Positions 53,621-63,311 of a stretch of DNA of 64,000 nucleotides are shown piece by piece. A program made the position numbers and the translations under genes. Numbering within the stretch: position 1 is the first letter of the stretch; every line of letters begins with the position of its first letter. The stretch is from NCBI GenBank assembly GCA_945877235.1, contig CAMCRF010000001.1, forward strand, positions 186,001 to 250,000, read 5' to 3'. The stretch comes from Bordetella parapertussis. GTDB lineage: Bacteria > Pseudomonadota > Gammaproteobacteria > Burkholderiales > Burkholderiaceae_A. The notes beneath the pieces were generated by a model. That model searched no databases and was not told the DNA's origin. It saw only the letters and a list, made by a program, of their open reading frames with translations.

Positions 53621-56104
53621 TTAGACGGCTGGCCCACGCAGTCGCGCGCTAAACCGGCTGGATGCCAGGTTCAACAGGGCCTCTAAAAGCCCCTCCACCT
53701 CTGCGTCTTCTAGTGTCTTTTCAGTATCTTGCAGCACAAACCTAAAGGCAAGACTTTTCTCGTGATCGGCCAATCCCAGACCCCGATAGTGGTCAAAAAG
53801 AGAGACGGATTGGAGCAAATGCCCACCTTTCAGCGAAGCGCGGGCGCTCCAGAATTTCTCGAGCATGACACCCGCGGACACGGACTGGTCGACGACCAAA
53901 GCAAGATCGCGCTGCATCGAGGGAAAGCGCGAGAGCAGCTTAGGAGCGGGCAGGTCTCGCTCCATGAGGGGCGGAAGGTCCAGCTCCGCGAGAAGCGCGG
54001 ACTGGGGCAGCCCCCAAACCTGCTGCAGACTTGGGTGGCACTCCCCCATCCAGCCAATACATTGACCCTCGCGGATCACCAAGGCTGAGCGGCCGGGGTG
54101 CAGCACCTTGTGCAGCGCGTGCCCCGCCGGTATGGGCTCTGTAGAGATGGGCGCCGGTGCACAGAGACGCTCAATATCTCCCTTCAAATCAAAGAAGTCT
54201 GATCTGCGTGAAGCTTCGCCCCACTGCTCTGGCATGGCAGTGCCATAGGCAAGCAGCCCAAGGCGTGTGGGCTGCGCAACACCGGAGACGGTCCAAGGAC
54301 CGGTCGAGACACTTGAGTCGCGTTGGAAAATCCGACCGATCTCAAAAAGTCGAACGCGCGTCTCTTGCCGAGCGAGATTCGATTGAAGCACCCCCACCAA
54401 GCCAGGCGTCAGGCTTGGTCGCATGGTGGAGAGCTGAGCAGCAATCGGGTTCAGAAGGTGAATCAGCGCCTCGTGCGCGGCAAAGCATTTGGCCTGATCC
54501 TCATCAATAAAACTGTAGGTCACCGCCTCGTGGTAGCCCGCGTCAACGAGGTTCTGCCGAAGGTCAAAGACCGAGCGAACCGACTCAGGCAGCACCCGCA
54601 TCTGAAGGGTTGCCAGCGGTGGCCGGGCCTCTATGTGTTCGAATCCCAACACGCGAGCAACCTCCTCGACCAGGTCCTCCTCGATTTCAATGTCGAACCG
54701 ATGGGCTGGGGCAAGCGCCATAAAGGCAGGACCCGATGGATCTTGGGTATCTGTGAGCTCAAAGCCAAGGGCGTTGAGCACGTTATGAATCTGCTGAGGC
54801 GATATGGGACGGCCGACGATACGAGAGCACCGTTCAGCACGGATGCGCACGGCCGCCCTCTCGGGCACTTCAATTTGTTGATCAGCGATAGGGCCAGCCT
54901 CCCCGCCACAGAGTTCAAGGACCAAGGCGGACAACGCTTCCAGGTTGGCAACCGTCTGGCTTGGGTCAACGCCTCTCTCGAATCGATGGCCAGCCTCTGT
55001 TGAGAATTTGAGCTTCTGCGCACGCCCGCGAATGGCATCTGGCCACCAAAAGGCGGACTCGATGAGAATGTTCTGTGTCTCGTCGGATACGGCAGTTCGC
55101 GCGCCGCCCATGATGCCTGCGATGGCGACAGGACCAGCACCGTCGAGGATGATGCCGTGACTGCTGTCGAGCTGCACGGTCTGGTCATTCAAGAGCGCAA
55201 TCGATTCGCCTGAGCTTGCCCAGCGCACAACGAGGTGCGCTTGAGAGGCGTCGGCTAAGGGAACGAGCTTATCGAGATCGAAGATATGGGTGGGCTGGCC
55301 CAGCTCCAACATGATGTAGTTCGAAAGGTCGACAAGCAGAGAAATCGAGCGCTGCCCAGCCGCCTCGAGACGCGCACGCATCCAGTCAGGGGTTGGAACA
55401 CGCGCGTTCACCCCACGAATGATCCGGGCCGAGAAGCGACCACAGAGCCTTGGGATATGCGCTTTCTCTGGGAGCGCTATCACGGGGGTGGAAACCTGCT
55501 GATGCGGCGAGACGCGCGCGCGCTGAGGAGGCGTGATCGCGGTGTGTGTCAGGGCACTGAGCTCTCGGGCTACGCCCTGTACCGATAGACAATCCGCTCG
55601 ATTAGGGGTGAGCTTAATCTCAAATGTCACGGCATCGAGGTCAAGCAATACCCGAATGTCTTGACCGAGTGCCTGGGTTGCCTGGGGTGCGGGGAGCTCA
55701 AGGATGCCCTGTGACTCATCCGAAAGCCCCAGCTCCTTAGCAGAGCACAACATGCCTTGACTCTCCACGCCGCGCATCTTTGCGCGCTTGATTGCGAAGC
55801 CGCCGGGCAGAATCGCGCCCTCTGTGGCGCAGGCAACAAAGAGACCCGAACGCGCATTGGGTGCGCCACAGACAATCTGCAGAGGTGCAGCGGCACCGAT
55901 ATCGACGGAACAGACGCGAAGCCGGTCGGCATTCGGGTGCTGCTCGGCGGACAAGATATGGCCTAGAACCACGCCGGTGAATGGGGGGGCACGCCGATGA
56001 ATATCTTCGATTTCAAGACCAGCCATGGTGAGCTGGTCTGCGAGCGCCTCGGTCGAAAGCGACGGGTTTACCCAGGAACGGAGCCACTCTTCAGGAATAC
56101 GCAT
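53621..56104 (-). CDS. pheT: Phenylalanine-tRNA ligase beta subunit
   Basis: Beta chain of the heterotetrameric PheRS, 827 aa, with the usual order: N-terminal tRNA-binding EMAP-like domain (FTGVVLGHILSAEQHPNADRL split over about residues 43-63), B3/B4 editing domain, B5, core, and C-terminal ferredoxin-like anticodon-binding domain (LLSRFPSMQRDLALV). It starts 11 bp after pheS and is followed by ihfA. Confidence 0.96.
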   Translation of the reverse strand: MRIPEEWLRSWVNPSLSTEALADQLTMAGLEIEDIHRRAPPFTGVVLGHILSAEQHPNADRLRVCSVDIGAAAPLQIVCGAPNARSGLFVACATEGAILPGGFAIKRAKMRGVESQGMLCSAKELGLSDESQGILELPAPQATQALGQDIRVLLDLDAVTFEIKLTPNRADCLSVQGVARELSALTHTAITPPQRARVSPHQQVSTPVIALPEKAHIPRLCGRFSARIIRGVNARVPTPDWMRARLEAAGQRSISLLVDLSNYIMLELGQPTHIFDLDKLVPLADASQAHLVVRWASSGESIALLNDQTVQLDSSHGIILDGAGPVAIAGIMGGARTAVSDETQNILIESAFWWPDAIRGRAQKLKFSTEAGHRFERGVDPSQTVANLEALSALVLELCGGEAGPIADQQIEVPERAAVRIRAERCSRIVGRPISPQQIHNVLNALGFELTDTQDPSGPAFMALAPAHRFDIEIEEDLVEEVARVLGFEHIEARPPLATLQMRVLPESVRSVFDLRQNLVDAGYHEAVTYSFIDEDQAKCFAAHEALIHLLNPIAAQLSTMRPSLTPGLVGVLQSNLARQETRVRLFEIGRIFQRDSSVSTGPWTVSGVAQPTRLGLLAYGTAMPEQWGEASRRSDFFDLKGDIERLCAPAPISTEPIPAGHALHKVLHPGRSALVIREGQCIGWMGECHPSLQQVWGLPQSALLAELDLPPLMERDLPAPKLLSRFPSMQRDLALVVDQSVSAGVMLEKFWSARASLKGGHLLQSVSLFDHYRGLGLADHEKSLAFRFVLQDTEKTLEDAEVEGLLEALLNLASSRFSARLRGPAV

Positions 56105-56115
56105 GACCGAAGTCC

Positions 56116-57132
56116 TTAGGAGAACTGACGCAGAAAGCGCAAATCGTTTTCAAAGAACAGGCGGAGATCGCCCACGCCGTAGCGCAACATGGTCAGCCGC
56201 TCGAGGCCACTGCCAAACGCGAAGCCCATCACCTGCTCTGGGTCGTAACCAAAGTTGCGAATGACGGTGGGATGCACCTGGCCTGCGCCAGAGATTTCAA
56301 GCCAGCGTCCTTTGAGTGGGCCCGATGAAAACCGCATGTCGACCTCCGCAGAGGGCTCGGTGAAGGGGAAGAACGAGGGGCGAAACCGCACCTCTAGCTG
56401 ATCGTCTTCAAAGAAGCGTGCGAGGAAGTCGTGATACACACCCTTGAGATCGGCGAAGCTGACCGACTCCGCGATCCAGAGCCCCTCAACCTGGTGAAAC
56501 ATGGGTGAGTGGGTTGCGTCGCTGTCGACGCGATACGTGCGACCGGGCGCAATGACCCGAATGGGCGGCGTCTTGGCCTGGGCATAGCGGACCTGCATGG
56601 GGCTCGTGTGCGTGCGCAGCAGCAAAGGAAGCCCAGATTCATCTACCCGGTCAACATAAAATGTGTCCTGCATGGACCGTGCAGGATGGTTGAGTGGGTT
56701 GTTGAGGGAGGTGAAGTTAAACCAATCGGTCTCAATCTCGGGACCGTCTGCCACATCGAACCCGATGGAGGCAAAGATCTCGACGACGCGCCGCCAGGTG
56801 CGAATGACGGGGTGAATGCTGCCGACAGATTGAGCACGCCCCGGGAGCGTTACGTCGATGGCCTCAGCCGATAGCTTCTCTTGGAGTGCTGCATCTGCCA
56901 TCGCCGCCCTGCGCAAATGAAGCGCATGCTCGACAGCAACCTTCGCCTGATTGACGAGCGCACCTTGTGCTTTTCGAGACTCGGGATCAAGAGCAGCAAG
57001 CGCCTTAAGCTGTTCGGTGATGAGACCGGCCTTGCCCAGAAAACGCGCTTTGGCGTTTTCGAGGGCGGCAGGGTCTGTTGCGGCCTCGAAAGCTTCAGTG
57101 GCTTGCGAGACCAGCAGCGTCAGATCGGACAT
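56116..57132 (-). CDS. pheS: Phenylalanine-tRNA ligase alpha subunit
   Basis: Catalytic chain of PheRS, 338 aa. An N-terminal coiled coil is followed by class II motif 2 ([32 protein letters not shown]) and motif 3 ([17 protein letters not shown]). It begins 24 bp after the rplT stop; no attenuator hairpin is seen in that short space. Confidence 0.96.
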   Translation of the reverse strand: MSDLTLLVSQATEAFEAATDPAALENAKARFLGKAGLITEQLKALAALDPESRKAQGALVNQAKVAVEHALHLRRAAMADAALQEKLSAEAIDVTLPGRAQSVGSIHPVIRTWRRVVEIFASIGFDVADGPEIETDWFNFTSLNNPLNHPARSMQDTFYVDRVDESGLPLLLRTHTSPMQVRYAQAKTPPIRVIAPGRTYRVDSDATHSPMFHQVEGLWIAESVSFADLKGVYHDFLARFFEDDQLEVRFRPSFFPFTEPSAEVDMRFSSGPLKGRWLEISGAGQVHPTVIRNFGYDPEQVMGFAFGSGLERLTMLRYGVGDLRLFFENDLRFLRQFS

Positions 57133-57156
57133 AAAGAGCCGGTCTGGACGTGTTGC

Positions 57157-57516
57157 TTAAGCAGAAAGCGCGGACTTTGCCTGCGAGACGATGGCAGCGA
57201 ATGCAGCCTTGTCTGCCACAGCCAGATCGGAGAGCATCTTACGGTCGATGTCGATCTGCGCCTTTTTCAAGCCATTCATGAAGCGGCTGTAGCTGATGTC
57301 ATGCTGACGACAGGCCGCATTGATACGGGTGATCCACAGCGCTCGGAATACGCGCTTACGATTGCGACGATCACGGTATGCATACTGACCTGCACGCATG
57401 ACGGCCTGCTTGGCCACGCGAAAGACATTATTACGACGGCCCCGGAAGCCTTTGGCCAGGGCGAGAATTTTCTTGTGACGGGCACGAGCGGTTACACCAC
57501 GTTTTACGCGAGGCAT
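57157..57516 (-). CDS. rplT: 50S ribosomal protein L20
   Basis: L20, 119 aa, with the basic N-terminal extension ([21 protein letters not shown]) and the globular end typical of the family ([20 protein letters not shown]). It lies 11 bp after rpmI in the standard infC-rpmI-rplT order. Confidence 0.97.
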   Translation of the reverse strand: MPRVKRGVTARARHKKILALAKGFRGRRNNVFRVAKQAVMRAGQYAYRDRRNRKRVFRALWITRINAACRQHDISYSRFMNGLKKAQIDIDRKMLSDLAVADKAAFAAIVSQAKSALSA

Positions 57517-57527
57517 GTCTGGTCTCC

Positions 57528-57725
57528 TTAGGCGTAGGGCATCATGTCGCGAACGTGCTGGACGTCGGACGGATGAACGGTGAGGGTTCCACGCAGCTGA
57601 CGCTTGTTCTTGGTGGTGCGCTTGGTCAGGATGTGACGCTTGGTGGCATGCGCACGCTTAATAGACCCGCTACCGCGAGCCTGAAAGCGCTTTGCAGCGG
57701 CCTTCTTGGTCTTCATTTTGGGCAT
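57528..57725 (-). CDS. rpmI: 50S ribosomal protein L35
   Basis: L35, 65 aa, starting [14 protein letters not shown] and ending in the usual [15 protein letters not shown] lies about 7 nt before the ATG. The 97-bp gap from infC contains no gene; in E. coli this region takes part in L20 autoregulation, but I cannot see the pseudoknot by eye. Confidence 0.97.
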   Translation of the reverse strand: MPKMKTKKAAAKRFQARGSGSIKRAHATKRHILTKRTTKNKRQLRGTLTVHPSDVQHVRDMMPYA

Positions 57726-57822
57726 GATTGCTCCTTATGATTGGTCCTCTGTCGGTGAAGGGCCCCTGCCCTTGCTTCTGTTACCCACAGCGAATCGGTA
57801 CAACGACTGCGACTACAAAAAC

Positions 57823-58344
57823 CTACTTCTTCTTCTTAGGCGCGATGATCATGACCATCTGACGCCCCTCGAGTTTGGGCATTTGCTCTACCTGGCCCAA
57901 CTCGCCTAAATCTTCACGCACACGCTCGAGTACTCGCATACCAAATTCTTGGTGGGCCATTTCTCGACCCCGAAACCGGATGGTGATCTTCGCCTTGTCA
58001 CCTTCCTCCAAGAACCGGGTCAAGTTGCGAAGCTTGACCTGATAGTCGTTTTCGTCTGTGCCGGGTCGGAATTTTACTTCCTTGACCTGAATAATCTTCT
58101 GCTTGAGCTTTGCATCGTGCGCCCGCTTTTGCTCTTGGTACTTGAACTTTCCGTAATCCATGAGCTTGCAGACAACGGGGCTTGCTTGGGGGGCAATTTC
58201 GACCAGATCAACGTCTGCTTCCTCGGCCATTCTCAAGGCCTCGCTGAGCTTCACAATGCCCAGCGCCTCATTTTCGACCCCAACTAAGCGAATCTCGTAC
58301 CCCGTAATCTCGCCATTAATGCGATGCGACTTATCTGTAGCGAT
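57823..58344 (-). CDS. infC: Translation initiation factor IF-3
   Basis: IF-3 of 173 aa, with the N-domain ([16 protein letters not shown]), linker and C-domain ([14 protein letters not shown] segment, [21 protein letters not shown]). The start is taken as the rare AUC codon at 58344 (then [12 protein letters not shown]): GAGG lies 7 nt before it. The only common start nearby, TTG 58350, is 1 nt from that GAGG and overlaps the thrS stop. A rare start is the known means of infC autoregulation in E. coli (AUU). No ATG is available in frame. Confidence 0.93.
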   Translation of the reverse strand: MATDKSHRINGEITGYEIRLVGVENEALGIVKLSEALRMAEEADVDLVEIAPQASPVVCKLMDYGKFKYQEQKRAHDAKLKQKIIQVKEVKFRPGTDENDYQVKLRNLTRFLEEGDKAKITIRFRGREMAHQEFGMRVLERVREDLGELGQVEQMPKLEGRQMVMIIAPKKKK

Positions 58345-58346
58345 GC

Positions 58347-60311
58347 TCAAACCTCTTTCTGTAAATTCTGACTGGACTGCACGTGGGCGGTGAGCGGCAC
58401 GTTTTGCCCGCGTGACACCAACTCAGCTTGCAGCTGCTCCGCAAAAGCCTCTAGGGCCATAACCCCAAGAGACTGGCCACCCCGGGCGCGAACCGCCACC
58501 TGGCCTGACGCTTTCTCTTGATCCCCCACCACAATGATGTAAGGAATTTTTTGAAGGCTTAACTCTCGGATTTTGAAGGAAATTTTGTCGTTGCGCAAAT
58601 CCAGCTGGGTCCGAACCCCGCGGGACTGCAGCATTTTTGCAACACTTTGGGCGTAGTCGACCTGCCCCTGCGTAATGGAGGCCACAGCAACCTGCACAGG
58701 CGCGAGCCAGCTCGGCATGGCACCCGCGTGGTTCTCGATGAGGATTCCGATGAACCGCTCGAGCGAGCCCACAATCGCCCGATGCAGCATGACCGGATGG
58801 CGACGGCTGTTGTCCTCCGCTACGTACTCAGCACCCAGGCGCACGGGCATGTTGAAGTCGACCTGAATAGTGCCGCACTGCCAGATGCGTCCGAGCGAGT
58901 CTTTGAGGCTGTATTCAATTTTGGGGCCGTAGAACGCGCCCTCACCGGGCAGGAGCTCCCAATTCACCCCAGAGCGGTTCAAGGCCTCTGAAAGTGCGGC
59001 CTCTGCCTTGTCCCAGCTCTCGTCCGAACCCACCCGATTTGCAGGACGGGTGGATAAACGATAGATGACTTGGTCAAACCCAAAATCAGTGTAAACCTCG
59101 AGTAGTTTCTGGGTGAAAGCATAGACCTCGTCTTGGATCTGGTCCTCAGTGCAAAAAATATGGCCGTCGTCCTGAGTAAAGCCTCTAACCCTCAAAAGGC
59201 CATGCAGGCTGCCGGAGGACTCGTTTCGGTGACAAGAGCCGAACTCACCGTAGCGCAGCGGCAGATCCCGGTAGCTTCGCAAGTCGCTATTAAAGACCTG
59301 AACGTGGCCCGGGCAGTTCATGGGCTTGACGGCGTATTCCCGGTTCTCTGAGGCCGTGGTGAACATATTGTCTTTGTAGTGCTCCCAGTGACCGCTTCGC
59401 TCCCAGAGCGATCGATCGAGAATTTGGGGGCACTTAATTTCAAAGTAACCCGCCTCTAGGTAGACCCGGCGGAGATACTGTTCAACCTGCTGCCAGATGG
59501 TCCAACCCTTGGGGTGCCAAAACACCAGACCAGGCGCGTTATCTTGCAAGTGGAAAAGGTCTAGTGACTTGCCCAGCTTGCGATGATCTCGACGCTCGGC
59601 CTCCTCGAGCTGATGAAGGTATGCGTCGAGGTCTTCTTTCTTGGCCCAAGCCGTTCCATAGACCCGCTGCAGCATTTCATTCCGATGATCGCCGCGCCAG
59701 TAAGCACCGGCGACCTTCATGAGCTTGAAGACCTTTAGCTTGCCGGTTGAGGGAACATGGGGGCCACGGCAAAGGTCGACAAAATCGCCCTCGCGATAGA
59801 GCGAAATCTGCTCACCCGCGGGAATGGACTCAATGATTTCCGCCTTGTACTTCTCCCCCATGCCGAGAAACATCTGGATTGCAGCATCGCGGTCCATGAC
59901 CTCTCGCACGACGGGCTCGTCTCTGGCGGCCAGCTCACGCATCTTGGATTCGATGGCCTCAAGGTCCTCTGGGGTCAGAGGGCGGTGATAGGCGAAGTCG
60001 TAATAAAAGCCCTTGTCAATGACTGGACCGATGGTGACTTGCAGACCTGGGAGCAGTTTTTGCGCCGCATAGGCCAGCAGATGAGCAGTCGAGTGGCGAA
60101 TGATTTCGAGGCCTGCTTCGTCTTTCTCCGTCACGATTGAGAGCTCTGCGTCGGAGGAAATACAAAAGCTGGTGTCGACCAACTCACCGTTTACTCGCCC
60201 TGCAATCGCGGCTTTGGCCAGGCCAGCACCGATAGACGCAGCCACTTGAGCCACCGTAACAGGCAGCTCAAACGAGCGAATCGAACGATCAGGAAGCGTG
60301 ATCTGGGGCAT
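58347..60311 (-). CDS. thrS: Threonine-tRNA ligase
   Basis: Class II synthetase of 654 aa. N-terminal TGS domain (about residues 1-63), editing domain with [10 protein letters not shown], catalytic motif 2 [20 protein letters not shown], motif 3 [19 protein letters not shown], and the C-terminal anticodon-binding domain. ATG 60311 is used; its ribosome-binding site is weak. It is the first gene of the run ending in tRNA-Pro and lies 16 bp after tRNA-Val. Confidence 0.96.
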   Translation of the reverse strand: MPQITLPDRSIRSFELPVTVAQVAASIGAGLAKAAIAGRVNGELVDTSFCISSDAELSIVTEKDEAGLEIIRHSTAHLLAYAAQKLLPGLQVTIGPVIDKGFYYDFAYHRPLTPEDLEAIESKMRELAARDEPVVREVMDRDAAIQMFLGMGEKYKAEIIESIPAGEQISLYREGDFVDLCRGPHVPSTGKLKVFKLMKVAGAYWRGDHRNEMLQRVYGTAWAKKEDLDAYLHQLEEAERRDHRKLGKSLDLFHLQDNAPGLVFWHPKGWTIWQQVEQYLRRVYLEAGYFEIKCPQILDRSLWERSGHWEHYKDNMFTTASENREYAVKPMNCPGHVQVFNSDLRSYRDLPLRYGEFGSCHRNESSGSLHGLLRVRGFTQDDGHIFCTEDQIQDEVYAFTQKLLEVYTDFGFDQVIYRLSTRPANRVGSDESWDKAEAALSEALNRSGVNWELLPGEGAFYGPKIEYSLKDSLGRIWQCGTIQVDFNMPVRLGAEYVAEDNSRRHPVMLHRAIVGSLERFIGILIENHAGAMPSWLAPVQVAVASITQGQVDYAQSVAKMLQSRGVRTQLDLRNDKISFKIRELSLQKIPYIIVVGDQEKASGQVAVRARGGQSLGVMALEAFAEQLQAELVSRGQNVPLTAHVQSSQNLQKEV

Positions 60312-60327
60312 TGGACTTATGGTGTGT

Positions 60328-60404
60328 TGGTAGGCGCGATTGGACTCGAACCAACGACCCCCACCATGTCAAGGTGGTGCTCTAACCAGCTGAGCTACGC
60401 GCCT
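60328..60404 (-). tRNA. tRNA-Val (anticodon GAC)
   Basis: A 77-nt cloverleaf with encoded CCA. Acceptor strands AGGCGCG and CGCGCCT pair, the anticodon stem CCACC / GGTGG encloses TTGACAT (anticodon GAC), and the T arm contains GGTTCGAGTCC. It is directly upstream of thrS on the same strand and may be processed from a shared transcript. Confidence 0.97.
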
Positions 60405-60425
60405 GCCGTCAAAAGGCAAGCCGAG

Positions 60426-60454
60426 AGTCTATCAGCAATCAGGCTAGGACTCAA
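60426..60454 (-). promoter_or_regulatory. Sigma-70 promoter of tRNA-Val / thrS
   Basis: Minus-strand TTGAGT (60454-60449), a 17-bp spacer, and TAGACT (60431-60426). The tRNA 5' end is about 22 bp downstream of the -10, which fits a short leader to be removed by RNase P. Confidence 0.55.
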
Positions 60455-60517
60455 AGTCATAAAAGGGTCATCGATTCGACACGCTTGTGTCACTCGAGAG
60501 GTGGATTCTGAGCGTCC

Positions 60518-61339
60518 ATGACGGCAAACGACCTCATGCATAACGACCCTGTCGCGTTCCACTACCGCGCGATATGGATCTCAGACATCCATCTCGGCAC
60601 CCCTGGATGCAAAGCCGATTACCTGCTCGACTTCCTTAAACACAACGAAAGCGACGCGCTCTACCTCGTTGGCGACATCATTGATGGATGGCAGCTGCGA
60701 AAGAGCTGGTACTGGAAGCAGAGCCACAACGATGTGGTCCAGAAGGTCCTGCGGAAAGCACGGAAGGGAACCAAGGTGACCTACATTGCGGGCAACCACG
60801 ACGAGGTCCTTCGCAACTTTCTTGGTATGGCCTTTGGAGACATCGACATCGTCGACGAAGCCGTGCACACCATGAAGGACGGGCGCCGACTCTGGGTGAC
60901 CCACGGCGATCTCTTCGACGGGGTCGTTCAGCACGCCAAGTGGCTTGCCCACCTCGGGGATGCCGCATACACCTGGCTTCTGGCCATCAACAACCATTAC
61001 AACCGACTTCGCCATCGGCTTGGCATGGGCTACTGGTCCCTCTCGCAGTACTTGAAGGTCAAAGTAAAAAACGCAGTGAACTTCATCACAGATTTTGAAG
61101 AAGCCCTCGTCTCTGAGGCTCGCCGGCGAGGCTACGACGGGGTCGTCTGCGGCCATATTCACAAGGCTGAAATCCGCGAGATCGACGGAGTGCTCTACTG
61201 CAATGATGGTGACTGGGTCGAGAGCCTCTCCGCTCTGGTCGAGACGCACACCGGAGAGCTCAAGCTGGTTTTCTGGCCCTACCGATCTGGAATGCCCGTA
61301 GAGCGACCCGTCGCAACGACAGCACTCGAGCCTGCATGA
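60518..61339 (+). CDS. LpxH-like metallophosphatase
   Basis: Calcineurin-type metallophosphoesterase of 273 aa, related to UDP-2,3-diacylglucosamine hydrolase. All metal-binding motifs are present: SDIHLG, GDIIDGW, GNHDE, THGDLFD and CGHIHKAEI. It is longer than canonical LpxH and belongs to the larger group often seen next to glycosyltransferases in betaproteobacteria, so it may act in lipid metabolism other than lipid A. It overlaps the next gene by ATGA. Confidence 0.82.
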   Translation: MTANDLMHNDPVAFHYRAIWISDIHLGTPGCKADYLLDFLKHNESDALYLVGDIIDGWQLRKSWYWKQSHNDVVQKVLRKARKGTKVTYIAGNHDEVLRNFLGMAFGDIDIVDEAVHTMKDGRRLWVTHGDLFDGVVQHAKWLAHLGDAAYTWLLAINNHYNRLRHRLGMGYWSLSQYLKVKVKNAVNFITDFEEALVSEARRRGYDGVVCGHIHKAEIREIDGVLYCNDGDWVESLSALVETHTGELKLVFWPYRSGMPVERPVATTALEPA

Positions 61340-62373
61340 GGCGGGTGCTAATCGTTACCGATGCCTGGAGCCCACAGGTCAATGGGGTTGTAAGAACCCT
61401 ACAAGCCACTGGCTCGGAACTCGAGCGGCAGGGCCATATGGTGCGCTTTCTCACACCGGAGGGCCACAAGACCATACCCTGCCCGACCTACCCAGAGATT
61501 CGCCTCGCGATGTTCCCGCGCCGCGCACTCGCCAAAGAGATCGAGGCGTTCGATCCCGACGCACTGCACATTGCCACTGAGGGCCCATTGGGATGGGCTG
61601 CACGTGCCATTGCACTCGGTCAGGGACTTCGCTTTACGACTGCGTATCACACGCGATTTCCAGAATATGTCCAGGCGCGGACCGGATTGCCTGTATCCGT
61701 CAGCGCTGCTGTCCTGCGACACTTTCACAGCCCCTCGGGGGGGGTCATGGTGCCCAGCAAGACCATCATCTCCGAGCTCAACCAGCGTGGCTTTCAAAAT
61801 CTGCGCCATTGGAGCAGAGGCGTTGACACCACGCTGTTTCGTCCAATCGCGGTTGAGCGGCCGAAAGATCCGGTCTTCCTCTATGTCGGTCGTGTGGCTG
61901 TTGAGAAAAATATCGAGGCCTTCCTCTCTCTTAAGCTTCCGGGCGAAAAATGGGTCGTGGGCGATGGTCCACAAATGGCAAGTCTGCAGAGCCGCTACCC
62001 GACCGTTCAATGGAAAGGTGTTAAGAAGGGGCAAGCGCTCGCGCAGGCCTACAACCAGGCAAGCGTCTTCGTTTTCCCGAGCCGCACAGACACATTCGGA
62101 CTGGTGATGGCTGAGGCCATGGCCTGTGGAACGCCTGTGGCGGCCTTTCCGGTTGCGGGCCCCCTGGACGTGGTGGGCCCTCATGCTGGCGTCTTGTCGG
62201 AAAACCTGGCCGAGGCCGCAACCCAAGCGCTGAGCTGTCGGCGTGACGACGTTCTTGAGTGGGCCCGCCAGTTCACATGGCCCGAGGCTACTCGACAATT
62301 TCGGAGCTACCTGGTGCCTGCATCCCCTTGGAAAGCCCCTGCCCATGCGGATGTCACAGAAAGTTCACGATGA
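61336..62373 (+). CDS. GT4-family glycosyltransferase
   Basis: GT-B glycosyltransferase of 345 aa, similar in outline to bacterial glycolipid synthases of the GT4 family. The N-domain starts MRRVLIVTDAWSPQVNGVVRT and the C-domain has FVFPSRTDTFGLVMAEAMACGTP-type donor motif (EX7E: Glu in the TDTFGLVMAEAMA stretch). It is translationally coupled (ATGA) to the metallophosphatase before it and the acyltransferase after it, so a membrane-lipid role is likely. Confidence 0.85.
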   Translation: MRRVLIVTDAWSPQVNGVVRTLQATGSELERQGHMVRFLTPEGHKTIPCPTYPEIRLAMFPRRALAKEIEAFDPDALHIATEGPLGWAARAIALGQGLRFTTAYHTRFPEYVQARTGLPVSVSAAVLRHFHSPSGGVMVPSKTIISELNQRGFQNLRHWSRGVDTTLFRPIAVERPKDPVFLYVGRVAVEKNIEAFLSLKLPGEKWVVGDGPQMASLQSRYPTVQWKGVKKGQALAQAYNQASVFVFPSRTDTFGLVMAEAMACGTPVAAFPVAGPLDVVGPHAGVLSENLAEAATQALSCRRDDVLEWARQFTWPEATRQFRSYLVPASPWKAPAHADVTESSR

Positions 62374-63260
62374 AGAAACTTCTCTTTAATCTGCCCGTCC
62401 CACACTGGATGCACGCATTAAGAAGGAAGGATTTCAGAACCATGAATGCACCCTTGGCTGGAAAGCTTCTCGCTCGGACCGAGACGTTCTCGCATCCCGA
62501 AACTCTTTCAATGCTTCTGGGTGGGCATCGAGACGAGCGTTACGCCCTGGGCCTGGCCCATAACCTTGACGACCTGCGAGATGCCCAGCGCCTGCGCTAC
62601 CAGGTCTTCACCGAGGAATACCAGGCAAACATCCAGACCAAGATCCCTGGCGTCGATGAAGATTTCTACGACGCCCATTGCGACCATTTGCTCGTGCGCG
62701 ACTCCCAGACACTCGATGTCGTGGGCACATATCGCATTCTTCCTCCGAGTGCCGCCCAGCATCTCGGCGGGTACTACTCAGAGTCAGAGTTTTTCATCAA
62801 TCGGCTTGACGCGCTCCGCCCCTCCATGGTCGAGCTTGGTCGATCCTGTGTGCACCCAGCCCACAGAAATGGGGCGGTCATCATGCTGCTCTGGTCCGGG
62901 ATTGCCCAGTACATGCGGCATTACGGATTCGAGCATTTGATTGGTTGTGCGTCGGTGAGCATGCGCGACGGCGGTCGGGCTGCAGCATCCATATGGGACA
63001 GCCTCTCCCAAAAGGCCTTGGCCGAACCGCAACACCTTGGATTTCCGAAGCATGAACTGCCCCTAGAGCGGCTCGAGCGCGACGAGGCTGCGGCGGAGCC
63101 GCCGCTGATTAAAGGCTATGTCCGAGTGGGTGCAAAGGTCTGCTCCGCGCCGTCTTGGGATCCTGACTTCAACACTGCAGACTTCCTCATGCTGCTGTCA
63201 CTGAGCCAGATGAACCCCAAATACGCTCGGCATTTCGGCTTGGCTCGCACTCGGACTTAA
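62370..63260 (+). CDS. OlsB-like N-acyltransferase (GNAT fold)
   Basis: Member of the family of ornithine N-acyltransferase OlsB (acyl-ACP-dependent first step of ornithine lipid synthesis). The family core is seen as LRDAQRLRYQVFTEEY, CDHLLVRD, VVGTYRILPP, VELGRSCVHPAHRNGAVIM and the C-terminal GYVRVGAKVCSAP with NTADFLMLL. ATG 62370 overlaps the previous stop (ATGA) and is annotated; ATG 62442 (MNAPLAGK) has AAGGAAGG 11 nt upstream and is an alternative. No olsA gene is next to it, so the lipid product is not certain. Confidence 0.82.
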   Translation: MKKLLFNLPVPHWMHALRRKDFRTMNAPLAGKLLARTETFSHPETLSMLLGGHRDERYALGLAHNLDDLRDAQRLRYQVFTEEYQANIQTKIPGVDEDFYDAHCDHLLVRDSQTLDVVGTYRILPPSAAQHLGGYYSESEFFINRLDALRPSMVELGRSCVHPAHRNGAVIMLLWSGIAQYMRHYGFEHLIGCASVSMRDGGRAAASIWDSLSQKALAEPQHLGFPKHELPLERLERDEAAAEPPLIKGYVRVGAKVCSAPSWDPDFNTADFLMLLSLSQMNPKYARHFGLARTRT

Positions 63261-63311
63261 TGCATAGGACGCCACGTCATGCTCGCTAAATTCATCCAGC
63301 TCTGGCGCTCT

